Shown here: piece by piece, positions 1 through 8,926 of the stretch
How positions within the stretch are numbered: position 1 is the first letter of the stretch
How the letters are laid out: each line of letters starts with the position of its first letter
Assembly (NCBI RefSeq): GCF_030551255.1
Contig: NZ_CP130630.1
Coordinates: 6,553,501-6,617,500, forward strand
Direction of reading: 5' to 3'
Length of the DNA stretch: 64,000 nucleotides
DNA from: Streptomyces sp. NL15-2K
Lineage (GTDB): Bacteria > Actinomycetota > Actinomycetes > Streptomycetales > Streptomycetaceae
The notes under the pieces: model-generated
What the model was told of the DNA's origin: nothing
The model's input: the letters and a program-made list of their open reading frames with translations, nothing else
The model's database searches: none
Position numbers and translations under genes: made by a program

Positions 1-1
1 G

Positions 2-901
2 GCGCGCGGCACCGTCCACGCAGTGCTCGGTCCGAACGGCGCCGGCAAGACCACCACCGTGAGGGTCCTGACCACCCTGCTGAGGCCGGACGAGGGCCGC
101 GCCGAGGTGGCCGGCCACGACGTGGCGAGCCAGGCGTACGACGTACGCCTGCGCATCGGTCTGCTCGGTCAGCACGCGGCCCTCGACGAGGAACTCTCAG
201 GCCGTCAGAACCTGGAGATGTTCGCCCGCCTCTACCACCTGGGTGCCCGCCACGCGCGCGTGCGGGCGGCCGAACTCCTGGAGCGCTTCGGCCTGACCGA
301 CACCGGCCGCAAGCCCGTCCGCGCCTACAGCGGCGGCATGCGGCGCCGACTGGACCTCGCGGCTTCTCTCATCGGTAGTGGGCACAGCACCGATCCGGAG
401 GTGCTCTTCCTGGACGAACCGACAACCGGCCTCGACCCGCGCGGCCGCGCGGAGGTGTGGGCCGCGGTCCGCTCCCTCGTCGGCGGCGGTACGACCGTCC
501 TGCTGACCACGCAGTACCTGGAGGAGGCCGATCAGCTCGCCGACCGTATCTCGGTCGTCGACCGGGGCCGGGTGATCGCCGACGGCACGGCGGACCAGCT
601 GAAGGCGATGACCGGCGGCGACCGCATCGACGTGGTCCTGCGGGACGCCGGTCAACTGGGTGCGGCGGTAGCCCTGTTGCCGATCGCCGCATCGGAGGTC
701 TCCGTCGACGCCGACCGCCGGCTGCTCAGCGCCCCGGTCGCCGACCGCATGGCGGCGCTCTCCGGTGTCGTACGGGCCCTGGACGAGGCCGGCATCGAGG
801 CGGAGGACGTGGCGCTTCGCCGCCCGACGCTGGACGAGGTGTTCCTGCACCTCACCGGGGACCAGCGAGCGGGCGACGCCCGAGTGGAGGAGGCCGTATG
901 A
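2..901 (+). CDS. ABC exporter ATP-binding protein, DrrA type (5' end outside window)
   Basis: ATPase half of an ABC-2 type exporter that powers efflux of a hydrophobic compound across the cytoplasmic membrane. The frame is open at the left edge, so the start codon is outside; 299 residues are visible. Walker [10 protein letters not shown] is at visible residues 10-18, followed by the signature [10 protein letters not shown] and Walker [14 protein letters not shown]. The switch region reads TTQYLEEAD, with Gln where most ABC ATPases have His, as is usual for DrrA-type proteins. The C-terminal 80 residues resemble the DUF4162 extension of this family. The stop overlaps the start of the permease gene by 4 bases (ATGA), so the two are translationally coupled. 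Substrate unknown; daunorubicin-type resistance is only the family name. Confidence 0.9.
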   Translation, partial: ARGTVHAVLGPNGAGKTTTVRVLTTLLRPDEGRAEVAGHDVASQAYDVRLRIGLLGQHAALDEELSGRQNLEMFARLYHLGARHARVRAAELLERFGLTDTGRKPVRAYSGGMRRRLDLAASLIGSGHSTDPEVLFLDEPTTGLDPRGRAEVWAAVRSLVGGGTTVLLTTQYLEEADQLADRISVVDRGRVIADGTADQLKAMTGGDRIDVVLRDAGQLGAAVALLPIAASEVSVDADRRLLSAPVADRMAALSGVVRALDEAGIEAEDVALRRPTLDEVFLHLTGDQRAGDARVEEAV

Positions 902-1665
902 GCGCGAGCACGTACGCACTGACCGATTCCTGGACCATGACCCGCCGCGAACTCGCCCACTGGGCGCGGCAGCCCGTGCAGGTCGTGGTCGCCCTGGTCT
1001 TCCCCGTGATGCTGCTGCTGATGTTCGGCTACCTCATCGGCGGCGGCCGGGACGTGGAGGGCGAGTACGTCGACTTTCTGGTCCCCGGCATGCTCGCGCT
1101 GACCATGGCGTTCGGGCTCGAAGGGACCATGGTGGCCGTCACGCGGGACCTCGACAAGGGCGTGATCGACCGTTTCCGGTCCATGCCGATGACCAACGGC
1201 GCGGTACTGGTGGGCCGTTCGGTCGCCGACATGCTCCAGTCGGCGCTGAGCGTGGCCGTGCTGATCGGTGTGGGGTACGCGATCGGCTGGCGCGCGGACG
1301 GCTCGGTCGCCGGGTTCCTCGGAGCTGTCGGCCTCCTCCTGCTGTTCCGTTTCGCCATGCTGTGGATCGGCATCCACCTGGCGATGGTGGCCGGGAAGCC
1401 GGAGCTGGTGCAGGCCGTGCAGATCCTGGTCTGGCCGGTCGGCTTCCTCTCCAACGCCATCGCGACTCCCGACTCCATGCCGGACTGGCTGGGCACGGTG
1501 ATCGAGTGGAACCCGATGTCGCAGACGGCGACGGCGGTACGGGACCTGTTCGGCGGGCCGGGCGGGGAGCCGGGGCATGTGTGGGCGGCGGTGGTCTGGC
1601 CGGTGGCGCTGCTGGCGGTGTTCTTTCCGCTGGCTGTGCGGAGGTTCGGGCGCCTGAGTCGCTGA
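898..1665 (+). CDS. ABC-2 type exporter permease, DrrB type
   Basis: Membrane half of the DrrAB-type exporter, 255 residues. The ATG overlaps the ATPase stop. A short cytosolic N-terminus carries the typical motif ([17 protein letters not shown]) and is followed by about six hydrophobic segments: residues 25-45 ([18 protein letters not shown]), about 55-75, 105-130, 135-160, 170-190 and 225-245. The GMxxDxxxG-like region of ABC-2 permeases is represented by [12 protein letters not shown]. It ends the left-hand transcription unit and converges with the HNH gene 18 bases downstream. The substrate cannot be inferred from the sequence. Confidence 0.9.
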   Translation: MSASTYALTDSWTMTRRELAHWARQPVQVVVALVFPVMLLLMFGYLIGGGRDVEGEYVDFLVPGMLALTMAFGLEGTMVAVTRDLDKGVIDRFRSMPMTNGAVLVGRSVADMLQSALSVAVLIGVGYAIGWRADGSVAGFLGAVGLLLLFRFAMLWIGIHLAMVAGKPELVQAVQILVWPVGFLSNAIATPDSMPDWLGTVIEWNPMSQTATAVRDLFGGPGGEPGHVWAAVVWPVALLAVFFPLAVRRFGRLSR

Positions 1666-1683
1666 AGCACCTTAAGCCGCGCT

Positions 1684-2499
1684 CTATTTGCTGCGCCACG
1701 TCTTCGTCGCCATCGACGATCGCTGCCGAACAACGAAAGGACGGGTTGCCGGAGGGGGGTTCACAGGGCCGACGGTGCTGAGCCATGCCGTTAGAGCATC
1801 AGCCAGCTCGTCGCCGAGCGCCGCCGAGGCGTGAGGGCGCACGCCGATCGTTTCCAGGAACCGCAGCACATCGGCGAAGGGCTCGTGGCACAGGGCGAGA
1901 GCGATCTCCTCGGCGCGGTAGTGGTCGCCGTCGAGGAACGCTCGGTGCCAGGAGACCAGCATTTCCCGGCACTTGATGTAGGCGTTCCGCCGGCCCTCCC
2001 TCAGTTCGTAGCGGTTGAGGCCGAACACCTTGATGGACACGTCACCCTTGGCCGAAGGCTCTCCGTCGGGCGTGCACGCGTAGTACTCGCCGGTCATCGG
2101 GTCCAGCCGCAGATGGTCGGCGGGATCGTCGACGCTGGGGTCGATGAGCAGGCACTGGCCGAAGTCGTCGCACGGATAAGCGTCGCGCTTGAGGTTGCTG
2201 TTGCAGTGGGAGCAGGCCAGGAGGTGGTTGTGCCAGCAGAACGTACGCAGCGGCACACGGGACTTGGGGGCGAAGTGATCGATGTCGGTGCCCCTGCTGT
2301 CCAGGCAGTACATGCAGCGAAGCACACCGGGAGCCATCTCTTCCAACACTTCGCGGATCACGTTCTTCGCCGTTGCGGCGCGCTGCCATTCCTCGGCCGC
2401 CACCTCACTGGTCGCTCCGCCCGCACGGATTTTCTCCGTCCGGAAGTCGCATAACTTCCGCAGCCGCTTGGAGGCGGGCGGGCGCTCCAGAGGGATCAC
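1684..2499 (-). CDS. ptuB: HNH endonuclease, PtuB-like subunit of a Septu-type anti-phage system
   Basis: Predicted nuclease effector, 271 residues. It has a zinc-binding HNH fold: CxxC at C62/C65, the catalytic stretch TDIDHFAPKS at 71-80, Asn91, and a second CxxC at C96/C99 followed by LLIDPSVDDPADHL. This pattern is typical of PtuB and retron-associated HNH proteins. The GTG start overlaps the stop of the upstream ATPase gene by 4 bases (GTGA). ATPase first and HNH second is the Septu order. Leu16 is encoded by TTA (2452-2454), a codon read only by the bldA tRNA in Streptomyces, so expression may be tied to development; TTA is also common in recently acquired genes. Septu assignment is by motif and gene pair, not by a search. 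Confidence 0.78.
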   Translation of the reverse strand: MIPLERPPASKRLRKLCDFRTEKIRAGGATSEVAAEEWQRAATAKNVIREVLEEMAPGVLRCMYCLDSRGTDIDHFAPKSRVPLRTFCWHNHLLACSHCNSNLKRDAYPCDDFGQCLLIDPSVDDPADHLRLDPMTGEYYACTPDGEPSAKGDVSIKVFGLNRYELREGRRNAYIKCREMLVSWHRAFLDGDHYRAEEIALALCHEPFADVLRFLETIGVRPHASAALGDELADALTAWLSTVGPVNPPPATRPFVVRQRSSMATKTWRSK

Positions 2500-3875
2500 C
2501 GACCGCCCCCCAGTCGGGCGGCCACCTCGTCCACGCGCGCGGCCCGTGAGCTGCTCAGCCGCTCGGCCCGCTCACGGTACTCGCGGGCCTCGGCCTCGGT
2601 GGCCAGGCCGGCGAAGACCTTGCGCTCCAGCGGGACGAGCCTTCGCCGCTCCTCCTCGGCACGATCGGAGTACGGGGACTCCAGGCCGAACAGTTCTGAG
2701 AGTGCCGCGTCCTCACCACTGCCGTAGACAATCCGCTGGTAAAGCGCCTCATCCACGACCTCGGGGGCGCACCGCTCCTCGGGCCCCGGCAATCGGATCA
2801 GACCGCCGGGGTCCGCGGCCTGGCAGATGTAGGGGCTGTGGCTGGTGACGATGAACTGGATCCGCGGGAAGTGAGTTCGCAGCCAATCGCCGATCCGCCG
2901 CTGCCAGGTCACGTGAAGGTGGGCGTCGATCTCGTCGACGATCACGACCCCTGGCATACGGACCACGGGGTGCCCCGCGTCGTCCCGACCGGCGTCCAGC
3001 GTCCCGTACGCGCTCTGCACCTGCCGGACGATGTCGAGGACCAGGGAGGTGACGGTCCGCAACCCGTCGCTCATCTCTCGCAAGGGGTAGGCTCGGTCGG
3101 CATCTCCGGCCGGGGCCACCCACAGCCCGTCGGCGCTGACGCGCAGGGCGCGGTAGTCGTCCGGCAGCAGTCGGTCCGACAGCAGATCCAGGATGGTGTC
3201 CAGCAGTTCGCCCGCGTCCTGCTGCCCTTCTAGTCTGCGATGGTGCAGTTCCCTGAGCCAGGAGACGCCCTCGGACAGCGAGGCGTCCTCGTGGAAGAGG
3301 GACGCCATGCGACCCGCGGGCCCGGACGCGAGCATCAGCCGCCGTGCCTCGTCCGTGCCGCCCGCCAGCCGCCGGAACGGGCCGTAGGCAGCGCAGAACC
3401 AGCCCTGGGGCGTGCCGGACGTCCAGGGGCCGCGCGCGGCGATCCGTGAGGTGTCCTCCTTGACGCCGTACGACGTGAGCTGCGGTTGCACCGGAGGGCC
3501 GTAGTGCCGCAGCCCGTCCTCCGGCTCCTCGGGTGCTGTCCAGCCCAGCCCCAGGGGAACGGGGCCATCCGGGGCCTCGCCGCGCCCGGTGACCCGGTCG
3601 ACGGAGGGGTCGGGACGGACGTACACCCGCGCCCACGCCGACTGTTCACCGCTCGTGATCCAGCCGCTGAAGTCCTGCACAAGGTTGCGGGCCACGTGCG
3701 GCCCACCGAGGCACAGGGCCAGAGCGCGCAGGAACGTGGACTTGCCCGAGCCGTTGCGCCCGGCGATCACCGTCCAGCTCCCGCCGTCCGGTGGCGCGGG
3801 CAACGGGAGGTGGTTCACGGCGCGGTCGCCAGTGAATCCCCTGACGTTCCTGAAGCCGATCGCGGTTACGTACAC
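2496..3875 (-). CDS. ptuA: AAA/SMC-like ATPase, PtuA-like subunit of a Septu-type anti-phage system
   Basis: ATP-binding sensor/regulator subunit, 459 residues, expected to form a complex with the HNH protein and control its nuclease activity. The N-terminus YVTAIGFRNVRGF is the RecF/SMC-like lead-in; Walker A GRNGSGKST is at 39-47. The second half has an ABC-like segment with Walker B VVIVDEIDAHLH, then IQFIVTSHSPYIC, the D-loop/switch His typical of OLD/PtuA-type ATPases. No TOPRIM domain is visible, so it is not an OLD nuclease. The GTG start at 3875 has a strong purine-rich ribosome-binding site (GGGAGGGGAGGA). The C-terminal 60 residues are charged and likely helical. It overlaps ptuB by 4 bases. 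Confidence 0.78.
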   Translation of the reverse strand: MYVTAIGFRNVRGFTGDRAVNHLPLPAPPDGGSWTVIAGRNGSGKSTFLRALALCLGGPHVARNLVQDFSGWITSGEQSAWARVYVRPDPSVDRVTGRGEAPDGPVPLGLGWTAPEEPEDGLRHYGPPVQPQLTSYGVKEDTSRIAARGPWTSGTPQGWFCAAYGPFRRLAGGTDEARRLMLASGPAGRMASLFHEDASLSEGVSWLRELHHRRLEGQQDAGELLDTILDLLSDRLLPDDYRALRVSADGLWVAPAGDADRAYPLREMSDGLRTVTSLVLDIVRQVQSAYGTLDAGRDDAGHPVVRMPGVVIVDEIDAHLHVTWQRRIGDWLRTHFPRIQFIVTSHSPYICQAADPGGLIRLPGPEERCAPEVVDEALYQRIVYGSGEDAALSELFGLESPYSDRAEEERRRLVPLERKVFAGLATEAEAREYRERAERLSSSRAARVDEVAARLGGGR

Positions 3876-3958
3876 CTGTCCTCCCCTCCCGGCTCTCGTC
3901 CCCGTTCGCCGAGCGCGGCTAGCCTCTCATGGGGCGCTGACATGCGGGAGAGGTGGGC

Positions 3959-4270
3959 TCAGGCCTCGTCATCGGCGCTCATGTCGGTGTTCATGGGCAG
4001 CCGGGCACCACGGCTTACCGCGATGCGGCGCCCATCGGTCAAGGCCTCGCTCATCCGGGCCAGCAGGAAGCGGAGTTGCTCGGATGTTGCCCGGTGGTCG
4101 GCGAGCAGATCGGCCGAGTGGTCGAGGAGATCGCCTGCCATACCGAGCTGAACGGCCTCGATGGTGTCGGCGAGCCGGGAGAGGGAGCCGGTTCCGTCGG
4201 TCACGAGGTAGTAGGACTTGTCCTCCTCGCCGGTCCAGGGCAGTAGCCGTGCCGTGTCGAGGTCCGCCAC
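3959..4270 (-). CDS. Small conserved protein of unknown function, divergent from the WhiJ-like regulator
   Basis: A 103-residue acidic, soluble, probably all-helical protein. It starts at GTG 4270 behind a clear GGAGG site 7 bases upstream. It opens with MADLDTARLLPWTGEEDKSYY and has a long helical middle rich in Asp, Leu and Arg; no signal peptide or membrane segment is visible. I recognise it only as the kind of small protein often found next to XRE/DUF397 pairs in Streptomyces. It lies 83 bases upstream of ptuA on the same strand and could share a transcript with the Septu pair. Function unknown. Confidence 0.7.
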   Translation of the reverse strand: MADLDTARLLPWTGEEDKSYYLVTDGTGSLSRLADTIEAVQLGMAGDLLDHSADLLADHRATSEQLRFLLARMSEALTDGRRIAVSRGARLPMNTDMSADDEA

Positions 4271-4662
4271 GCCGGCACCTCCACTTCATGGATCCCGCGC
4301 AGGTAGGGGCGGACCGGCGCCGTGTTCTCGCCGCGCAACGGGCGCTCCCCGGCACGGCGCGCGGTTGGGCTGTGGAGGTACGCGGTGACGGGCGGTCGCT
4401 CCGAACTCGTGGCGGTAGCGCGCTTTCGGTGGCGACCCGTTCCGGGCAGTACAAGCCGAAGCAGTAGTTCGAAGCCAGTGGGCGATACGGTGCCCCATGT
4501 CGTCAGCTTCGTTGCATTGTTTATGGCCAGACCTCGAATCGATGGCTCGGTCGCGGGGGTTTCGCTTTCTGTAGCGAGCTCGTCACACTCTGCGGCCATT
4601 GCCGCTAGCCTCGCCAGAGAGGAGCAGGTGACAGGGCTTTTGTCGCAAGGGGAGTCGATCTG
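4271..4662 (+). other. Divergent intergenic region, 392 bases, no gene
   Basis: Separates the small minus-strand gene from the WhiJ-like regulator, so it must hold both promoters. The stretch 4500-4560 is noticeably less GC-rich than its surroundings and includes TTGCATTGTTTATG. No open frame with a convincing ribosome-binding site was seen. No clear operator palindrome could be picked out by eye. Confidence 0.5.
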
Positions 4663-5499
4663 GTGAGCAACATCTACGGCGATTGGCTCAAGGAACAGCG
4701 CGAGACGGCGGGGTTGACCCAGCAGCAGTTGGCCGACCGGGCGATCATGACGCGCTCGCACATCGCGCACATCGAGGCGGGACGCCGGGTGCCGTCGAAG
4801 CATGATGCGCAGCGGCTGGACAGGGCGCTGGGTACGGGGAATGTGCTGAGCAGCTTTTTGCCGCAGGAGGAGGTGGCGGTCGCCGACTACTTCGAGTCGG
4901 CGCTGCAACTGGAGAAACAGGCGGTGATGATCCGGGAGTTCGCCCTGTCGTTTGTTCCGGGCATCCTCCAGACGAAAAGGTACGCGCGTGCAGTGCTGAC
5001 CACGTCGTTCCCCCGGGTGAGTGAGGAGGAGCGTGACAGGCGCCTTGTCACACGCCTTGAGCGCGCGAAACTCCTGGACGACCCGGAGACACCCGTATTC
5101 TGGGCGCTGCTGGACGAGGCCGTTCTACGGCGCCAGATCGGCGGGCCGGACGTCATGGCGGAGCAACTCAACCACCTCGCAGGCCTGGGCGAGATCGGCC
5201 GGATCCAGGTGCATGTGCTGCCGTTCGCACTGGGTGTCCATCCACTGCTCAGTAACATGCTCACGCTGATGTGGTTCGAGGACCAGCCGGCCATGGCTTA
5301 TGGCGAGGGCCTGTTCATGGGGAAGATCCATGACGCACCAGCCGTGGTTCAGGAAGTCCAGCATCGATACGATTTCGCGCTGGGCAATGCACTGCCGCTC
5401 AAGGAATCACTGGCTCTGCTCAGGGCAACAGCAAGGGACTATGAACGCCATGACCGACCGAACAATCCCGAACGCCGCGGTGCTGAAGGGCTGGCGTAA
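4663..5499 (+). CDS. XRE-family DNA-binding regulator with DUF5753 (WhiJ-like)
   Basis: Transcriptional regulator of the Streptomyces WhiJ-type family, 278 residues. The N-terminal helix-turn-helix spans about residues 8-62 (LKEQRETAGLTQQQLADRA, SHIAHIEAGRR). It is followed by the DUF5753 ligand/partner domain (about 90-265) with its usual motifs FVPGILQTKRYARAV, LDEAVLRRQIGG and IQVLPFA-like IQVHVLPFALG. The GTG start at 4663 follows AAGGGGAG. It overlaps the downstream DUF397 gene in another frame, the usual arrangement, in which the small DUF397 protein is thought to modulate the regulator. It sits between two defence modules and may control them, but this is inference. Confidence 0.88.
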   Translation: MSNIYGDWLKEQRETAGLTQQQLADRAIMTRSHIAHIEAGRRVPSKHDAQRLDRALGTGNVLSSFLPQEEVAVADYFESALQLEKQAVMIREFALSFVPGILQTKRYARAVLTTSFPRVSEEERDRRLVTRLERAKLLDDPETPVFWALLDEAVLRRQIGGPDVMAEQLNHLAGLGEIGRIQVHVLPFALGVHPLLSNMLTLMWFEDQPAMAYGEGLFMGKIHDAPAVVQEVQHRYDFALGNALPLKESLALLRATARDYERHDRPNNPERRGAEGLA

Positions 5500-5671
5500 G
5501 TCCTCCTACAGCAACGACCAAGGCGGCAGCTGCCTGGAGATCCTCGACGACCACCCCTCCGGCGTCCCCGTCCGCGACTCCAAGAACCCCCACGGCCCCG
5601 CACTGGTCGTCCCAGCGCCCGCGTGGACGTCGTTCCTCACGGCAGTCAGGAACAGATCCCTGCGCCCCTGA
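5441..5671 (+). CDS. DUF397 domain protein
   Basis: Small partner of the preceding WhiJ-like regulator, 76 residues. It has the family hallmarks LKGWRKSSYSND, GSCLEILDD, VPVRDSKNPHGPAL and a C-terminal W-x-S-F. It starts inside the 3' end of the regulator gene (59-base overlap in another frame), indicating coupled expression. ATG 5441 and ATG 5450 are both possible; the AAGGG at 5433-5437 does not decide between them. The fold is a single small beta-rich domain with no membrane segment. It converges with hsdR 12 bases downstream. Confidence 0.85.
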   Translation: MNAMTDRTIPNAAVLKGWRKSSYSNDQGGSCLEILDDHPSGVPVRDSKNPHGPALVVPAPAWTSFLTAVRNRSLRP

Positions 5672-5683
5672 CCGCCGCGCGCC

Positions 5684-8600
5684 TCACGCCCACTCCTCCG
5701 CCATGACCTCGGTCTGCTTCAGCACCCGGTCGATTGCGTCCGGCGCCTTGTCCGGCGGGTAGCCGAAGAAGTCCAGCAGGAGCTGGACCCTGGCCCGGAT
5801 ACGGTCCCGGGCCTGGCTCTTGACGCGCCAGTCGACTGTGACGTCCTTGCGGACGAGTTCACACAGCTTGCGTGCGATCTGGCTGAGTACGCCCTGCCCC
5901 ATCTCCAGCGCGGAAGGGTTGGCGGCGACGGCATCGTAGAAGGCCAACTCATCCTCACTGAGGCCGAGTTCGGCTGCGCGGGCGCGGTCGGCGGAGACCT
6001 CGCGGGCGAACTCGACGAGGATGTCCATCGTTTCGGCGGCGCTGATCAGCCCGTTGTGGTACCGGTTCATCGTCTCCTGCATCCGCACCGTGAAGGCGCG
6101 CTGTCGGGTGATGTTGCCGGGGTGGGCGTCGCGGATCTCCTTCGTCAGCGAGCGGCGCAGGGCTTCGAGGGCGAGGTTGGGGTGGCGGCTCGCCTTGAGT
6201 GAGGCCACGAACTCCTCGTCCAGGTGCGACAGATCGGGCTTGGTCAGGCCTGCGGCGTCGTAGATGTCGACGACGTCGCCCGCGACGACGGCCTCGGCGT
6301 TGAGCTGCTCGATGAGACGACGCTGGTCCGCCGCGGTGGCCAGGCCCTGGTCCTTGCGAGCGTCCACGTCGATCTTCTCGCGGGAGGTGCGCACGGTGCC
6401 GAAGAACTGGATGTCCGGGAGCAGATCCTGAACGCCCACATGGGTCGGGCAGAGCGAGAACGCCTGGGACAGCAGCTTGCCGTAGTGCATGAACAGCTGC
6501 CGGCGGGTGGGCTTGCCCGGCTGGAGATCGGGCTCGCCCTCCTTCAGAAATTCCAGTGCGGCGTACAGGGCCTCCTGGTAGCCGTCGGCTTCGAGGGTCT
6601 CGCGCCATGGGCAGTCGTCGAGCACCTTGAGGATCCGCCAGTGCATCTCGCGTACCGTCTTGACGGCCTCCGAGATGTCCGCCCCGATGGTTCCCTCGTC
6701 CTGGTCTGCGTCCGAGGTGTACTCGGCGAGGGCGTCGGTGAGGTGCTGGGTCACCCCGAGGAAGTCCACGACCAGCCCCGACGGCTTCTCGCCCCATGTG
6801 CGGTTGACGCGGGCGATGGCCTGCATGAGGGCGGCCCCGCGCATCCGGCGGTCGAGGTAGAGGGTGTGCAGCGGTGGTGCGTCGAAGCCGGTCAGCCACA
6901 GCGACTGGACGATGACGAGTTCGAGCTCGTCGTCGGGGTCCGTGACCCGTGCCTGGAGGGCCTTGATCTTCTCGGGGCTACGGACGTACGGCGCGACTTC
7001 GTCGTCGTCCCTGCCGGGGTTCCCGGTAAAGACCACACGGATCTTGCCGGTGTCATCGGGCAGCAGTCCGGTCTGCTTGTCGGGCTCACCGGCCCACTCA
7101 GGCCGACGCGTGGCGAGCGCGTTGAACAGGCGGGCGGCGATCCTGCGCGAGGAGCAGACGATCATTCCCTTGCCGGGTCTGCCGGTCAGTTTGCTCATCT
7201 CACGGCTGCGGTGCTCCCAGTGAGACAGAACGGTGCCGGCGAGTTTCTCTATGCGGTCGTCCGCTCCGATCAAACCCTCGAACGTTGCGAACTGGGCACG
7301 CGCACGAGCCTGTTCGGTCTCACTCAGTCCTTCGACGAGCCCCTCGGCCCGGGCGTCCATCTCGTCCAGGTCGGCGTTGTCGGGCAGGGCGACCTCGTGG
7401 AGGATCGGCTCGTAGAAGACGCGAACAGTGGCGCCGTCCTTGACGGCCAGGGAGTGGTCGTACGTATGGATCGTCGGCCCGAAGACGGCGAGGGTGTTGC
7501 CGGTCCTGTTGTCGATCGGGGTGCCGGTGAAGGCGAGGAACGTGGCGTTGGGCAGGGCGTCGCGCAGGTGGCGGGCGAAGCCGTCCTCGAAGTCGTAGTG
7601 GCTGCGGTGGGCCTCGTCGACGACGACGATGACGTCCCGGCGGTCGGACAGCAGCGGGTGCCTGGCGCCGGCTTCCTTCTCGGCCTTACTGATCCGGAAC
7701 TTCTGAAGAGTGGTGAAGATGACACCACCGCCGCCCTCGCGCCGGGTGAGCAGCTCCTTCAACTTACTGCTGCTGTTGGCCTGCTTGGGCTCCCCACCGA
7801 TCACCCGGCGCAGGCTGTGGCTGGTGACGAAGGTCTTGAAGAGCTGGTCGTCGAGGTCGATGCGGTCGGTGATGAGGACGACCGTCGGATTGGACAGCTC
7901 GGGGATGCGGGTCACCTTGCCGGTGTAGAAGAGCATCTCCTCGCTCTTGCCCGCGCCCTGTGTGTGCCAGACGACGCCTGCCCTGCCGTCCGTGGCGACG
8001 GCGGACTCGGTGGCCGCGAGTGCTGTGTTCACGGCGATGTACTGGTGGGCCTTGGCGAGCTTCACCGTGTCCACGTTGCCGCCGGTGCCTTCGGCGGAAT
8101 AGGAGAGGAAGTTCCCGACCATGTCCAGGAAGTGATCAGGCTCCAGCGCCCCGGCGATCAACCGTTCCAGCGCCCGGCCGTCCTCCCGCTCCTCCTCCCG
8201 CTTCAGCAGCTCGCCGTCCTCGGCGTGCCAGGGTGCCATGTGTTCCCAGGGTGTGAAGGGAGTGCCGAGGCGGGCGGTCACCCCGTCCGTGGCGACGGCG
8301 ACACACAGGGTGCGGAAGGTGCCGTCGCTCTTCAGCTCACGCCGGTAGTTCTGGATCTGGTCGTACGCGGTGCGGGAGTCGTCACGTCCACTTGCCTTCT
8401 TCAACTCGATGACGCCGAGCGGGATTCCGTTGACGTACAGCACGATGTCGAAGACGAACGTCCGCTCGCTGGCCGCGCATATCCGGACCTGTGAGGAGGC
8501 GACGAGGTCGTTGCCGTGCGGGTCGGTGAAGTCGATCGGGCGGACGGTGACGCTGTGTGTCTTGTCGGTCAGCGGGTCCGTGTACTCGACCTTCAGATCA

Positions 8601-8926
8601 CCGGTGAGTTTCTTGTAGAACTGCCAGTTCTTGCGCACGTCGTTGCCGGGCGCCTGCCGTAGCAGTTCCTCGATCGCCTCGTCGACGGCGTGGGCGGGCA
8701 GGTTGGGGTGGCGGGTGGCGATGGCGGTACGCAGGCGGGGGTAAAGGATCAGGTCGCCCCAGTCCTTGCGGTGGCCGCTCTTGGGGTTGAGCGCCTTGCC
8801 GGGAAAGTGCTGCCACCCGAACTCGGCGAGGTGATCCAGGGTGAGCGCCTCCCAGTCACGCTCGGAGGAACCGCGGGAAGGACGGCTCTCGAACTCCGGG
8901 GGAGTGGCAGCACTTTCGGTGGTCAT
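5684..8926 (-). CDS. hsdR: Type I restriction enzyme R subunit (HsdR)
   Basis: Motor and nuclease subunit of the type I restriction-modification complex, 1080 residues. It translocates DNA with ATP and cuts when unmethylated sites are found. The N-terminal PD-(D/E)xK nuclease core is visible near residues 155-178 (FVFDIVLYVNGIPLGVIELKKA). The SF2 helicase motor begins with HTQGAGKS (about 320-327), then VVVVDEAHRSHY (DEAH-like box) and FLAFTGTP (motif III). Later motifs include QSLWLTGFDAP and QAIARVNRTW. The C-terminal quarter is the usual helical HsdM-docking region. Its ATG overlaps the hsdS stop (ATGA). Length and motif order are normal, with no frameshift seen. Confidence 0.96.
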   Translation of the reverse strand: MTTESAATPPEFESRPSRGSSERDWEALTLDHLAEFGWQHFPGKALNPKSGHRKDWGDLILYPRLRTAIATRHPNLPAHAVDEAIEELLRQAPGNDVRKNWQFYKKLTGDLKVEYTDPLTDKTHSVTVRPIDFTDPHGNDLVASSQVRICAASERTFVFDIVLYVNGIPLGVIELKKASGRDDSRTAYDQIQNYRRELKSDGTFRTLCVAVATDGVTARLGTPFTPWEHMAPWHAEDGELLKREEEREDGRALERLIAGALEPDHFLDMVGNFLSYSAEGTGGNVDTVKLAKAHQYIAVNTALAATESAVATDGRAGVVWHTQGAGKSEEMLFYTGKVTRIPELSNPTVVLITDRIDLDDQLFKTFVTSHSLRRVIGGEPKQANSSSKLKELLTRREGGGGVIFTTLQKFRISKAEKEAGARHPLLSDRRDVIVVVDEAHRSHYDFEDGFARHLRDALPNATFLAFTGTPIDNRTGNTLAVFGPTIHTYDHSLAVKDGATVRVFYEPILHEVALPDNADLDEMDARAEGLVEGLSETEQARARAQFATFEGLIGADDRIEKLAGTVLSHWEHRSREMSKLTGRPGKGMIVCSSRRIAARLFNALATRRPEWAGEPDKQTGLLPDDTGKIRVVFTGNPGRDDDEVAPYVRSPEKIKALQARVTDPDDELELVIVQSLWLTGFDAPPLHTLYLDRRMRGAALMQAIARVNRTWGEKPSGLVVDFLGVTQHLTDALAEYTSDADQDEGTIGADISEAVKTVREMHWRILKVLDDCPWRETLEADGYQEALYAALEFLKEGEPDLQPGKPTRRQLFMHYGKLLSQAFSLCPTHVGVQDLLPDIQFFGTVRTSREKIDVDARKDQGLATAADQRRLIEQLNAEAVVAGDVVDIYDAAGLTKPDLSHLDEEFVASLKASRHPNLALEALRRSLTKEIRDAHPGNITRQRAFTVRMQETMNRYHNGLISAAETMDILVEFAREVSADRARAAELGLSEDELAFYDAVAANPSALEMGQGVLSQIARKLCELVRKDVTVDWRVKSQARDRIRARVQLLLDFFGYPPDKAPDAIDRVLKQTEVMAEEWA

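Noticed and set aside
3969..4454. Minus-strand frame of 161 codons over the small conserved gene
   Set aside because: It is Arg/Pro-rich and in a shifted frame; the 3959-4270 frame has the ribosome-binding site and normal composition.
6224..8494. Long plus-strand open frame (756 codons) opposite hsdR
   Set aside because: It is antisense to a clearly coding gene with all HsdR motifs. Long antisense frames are common in such GC-rich DNA; its residues show no domain.
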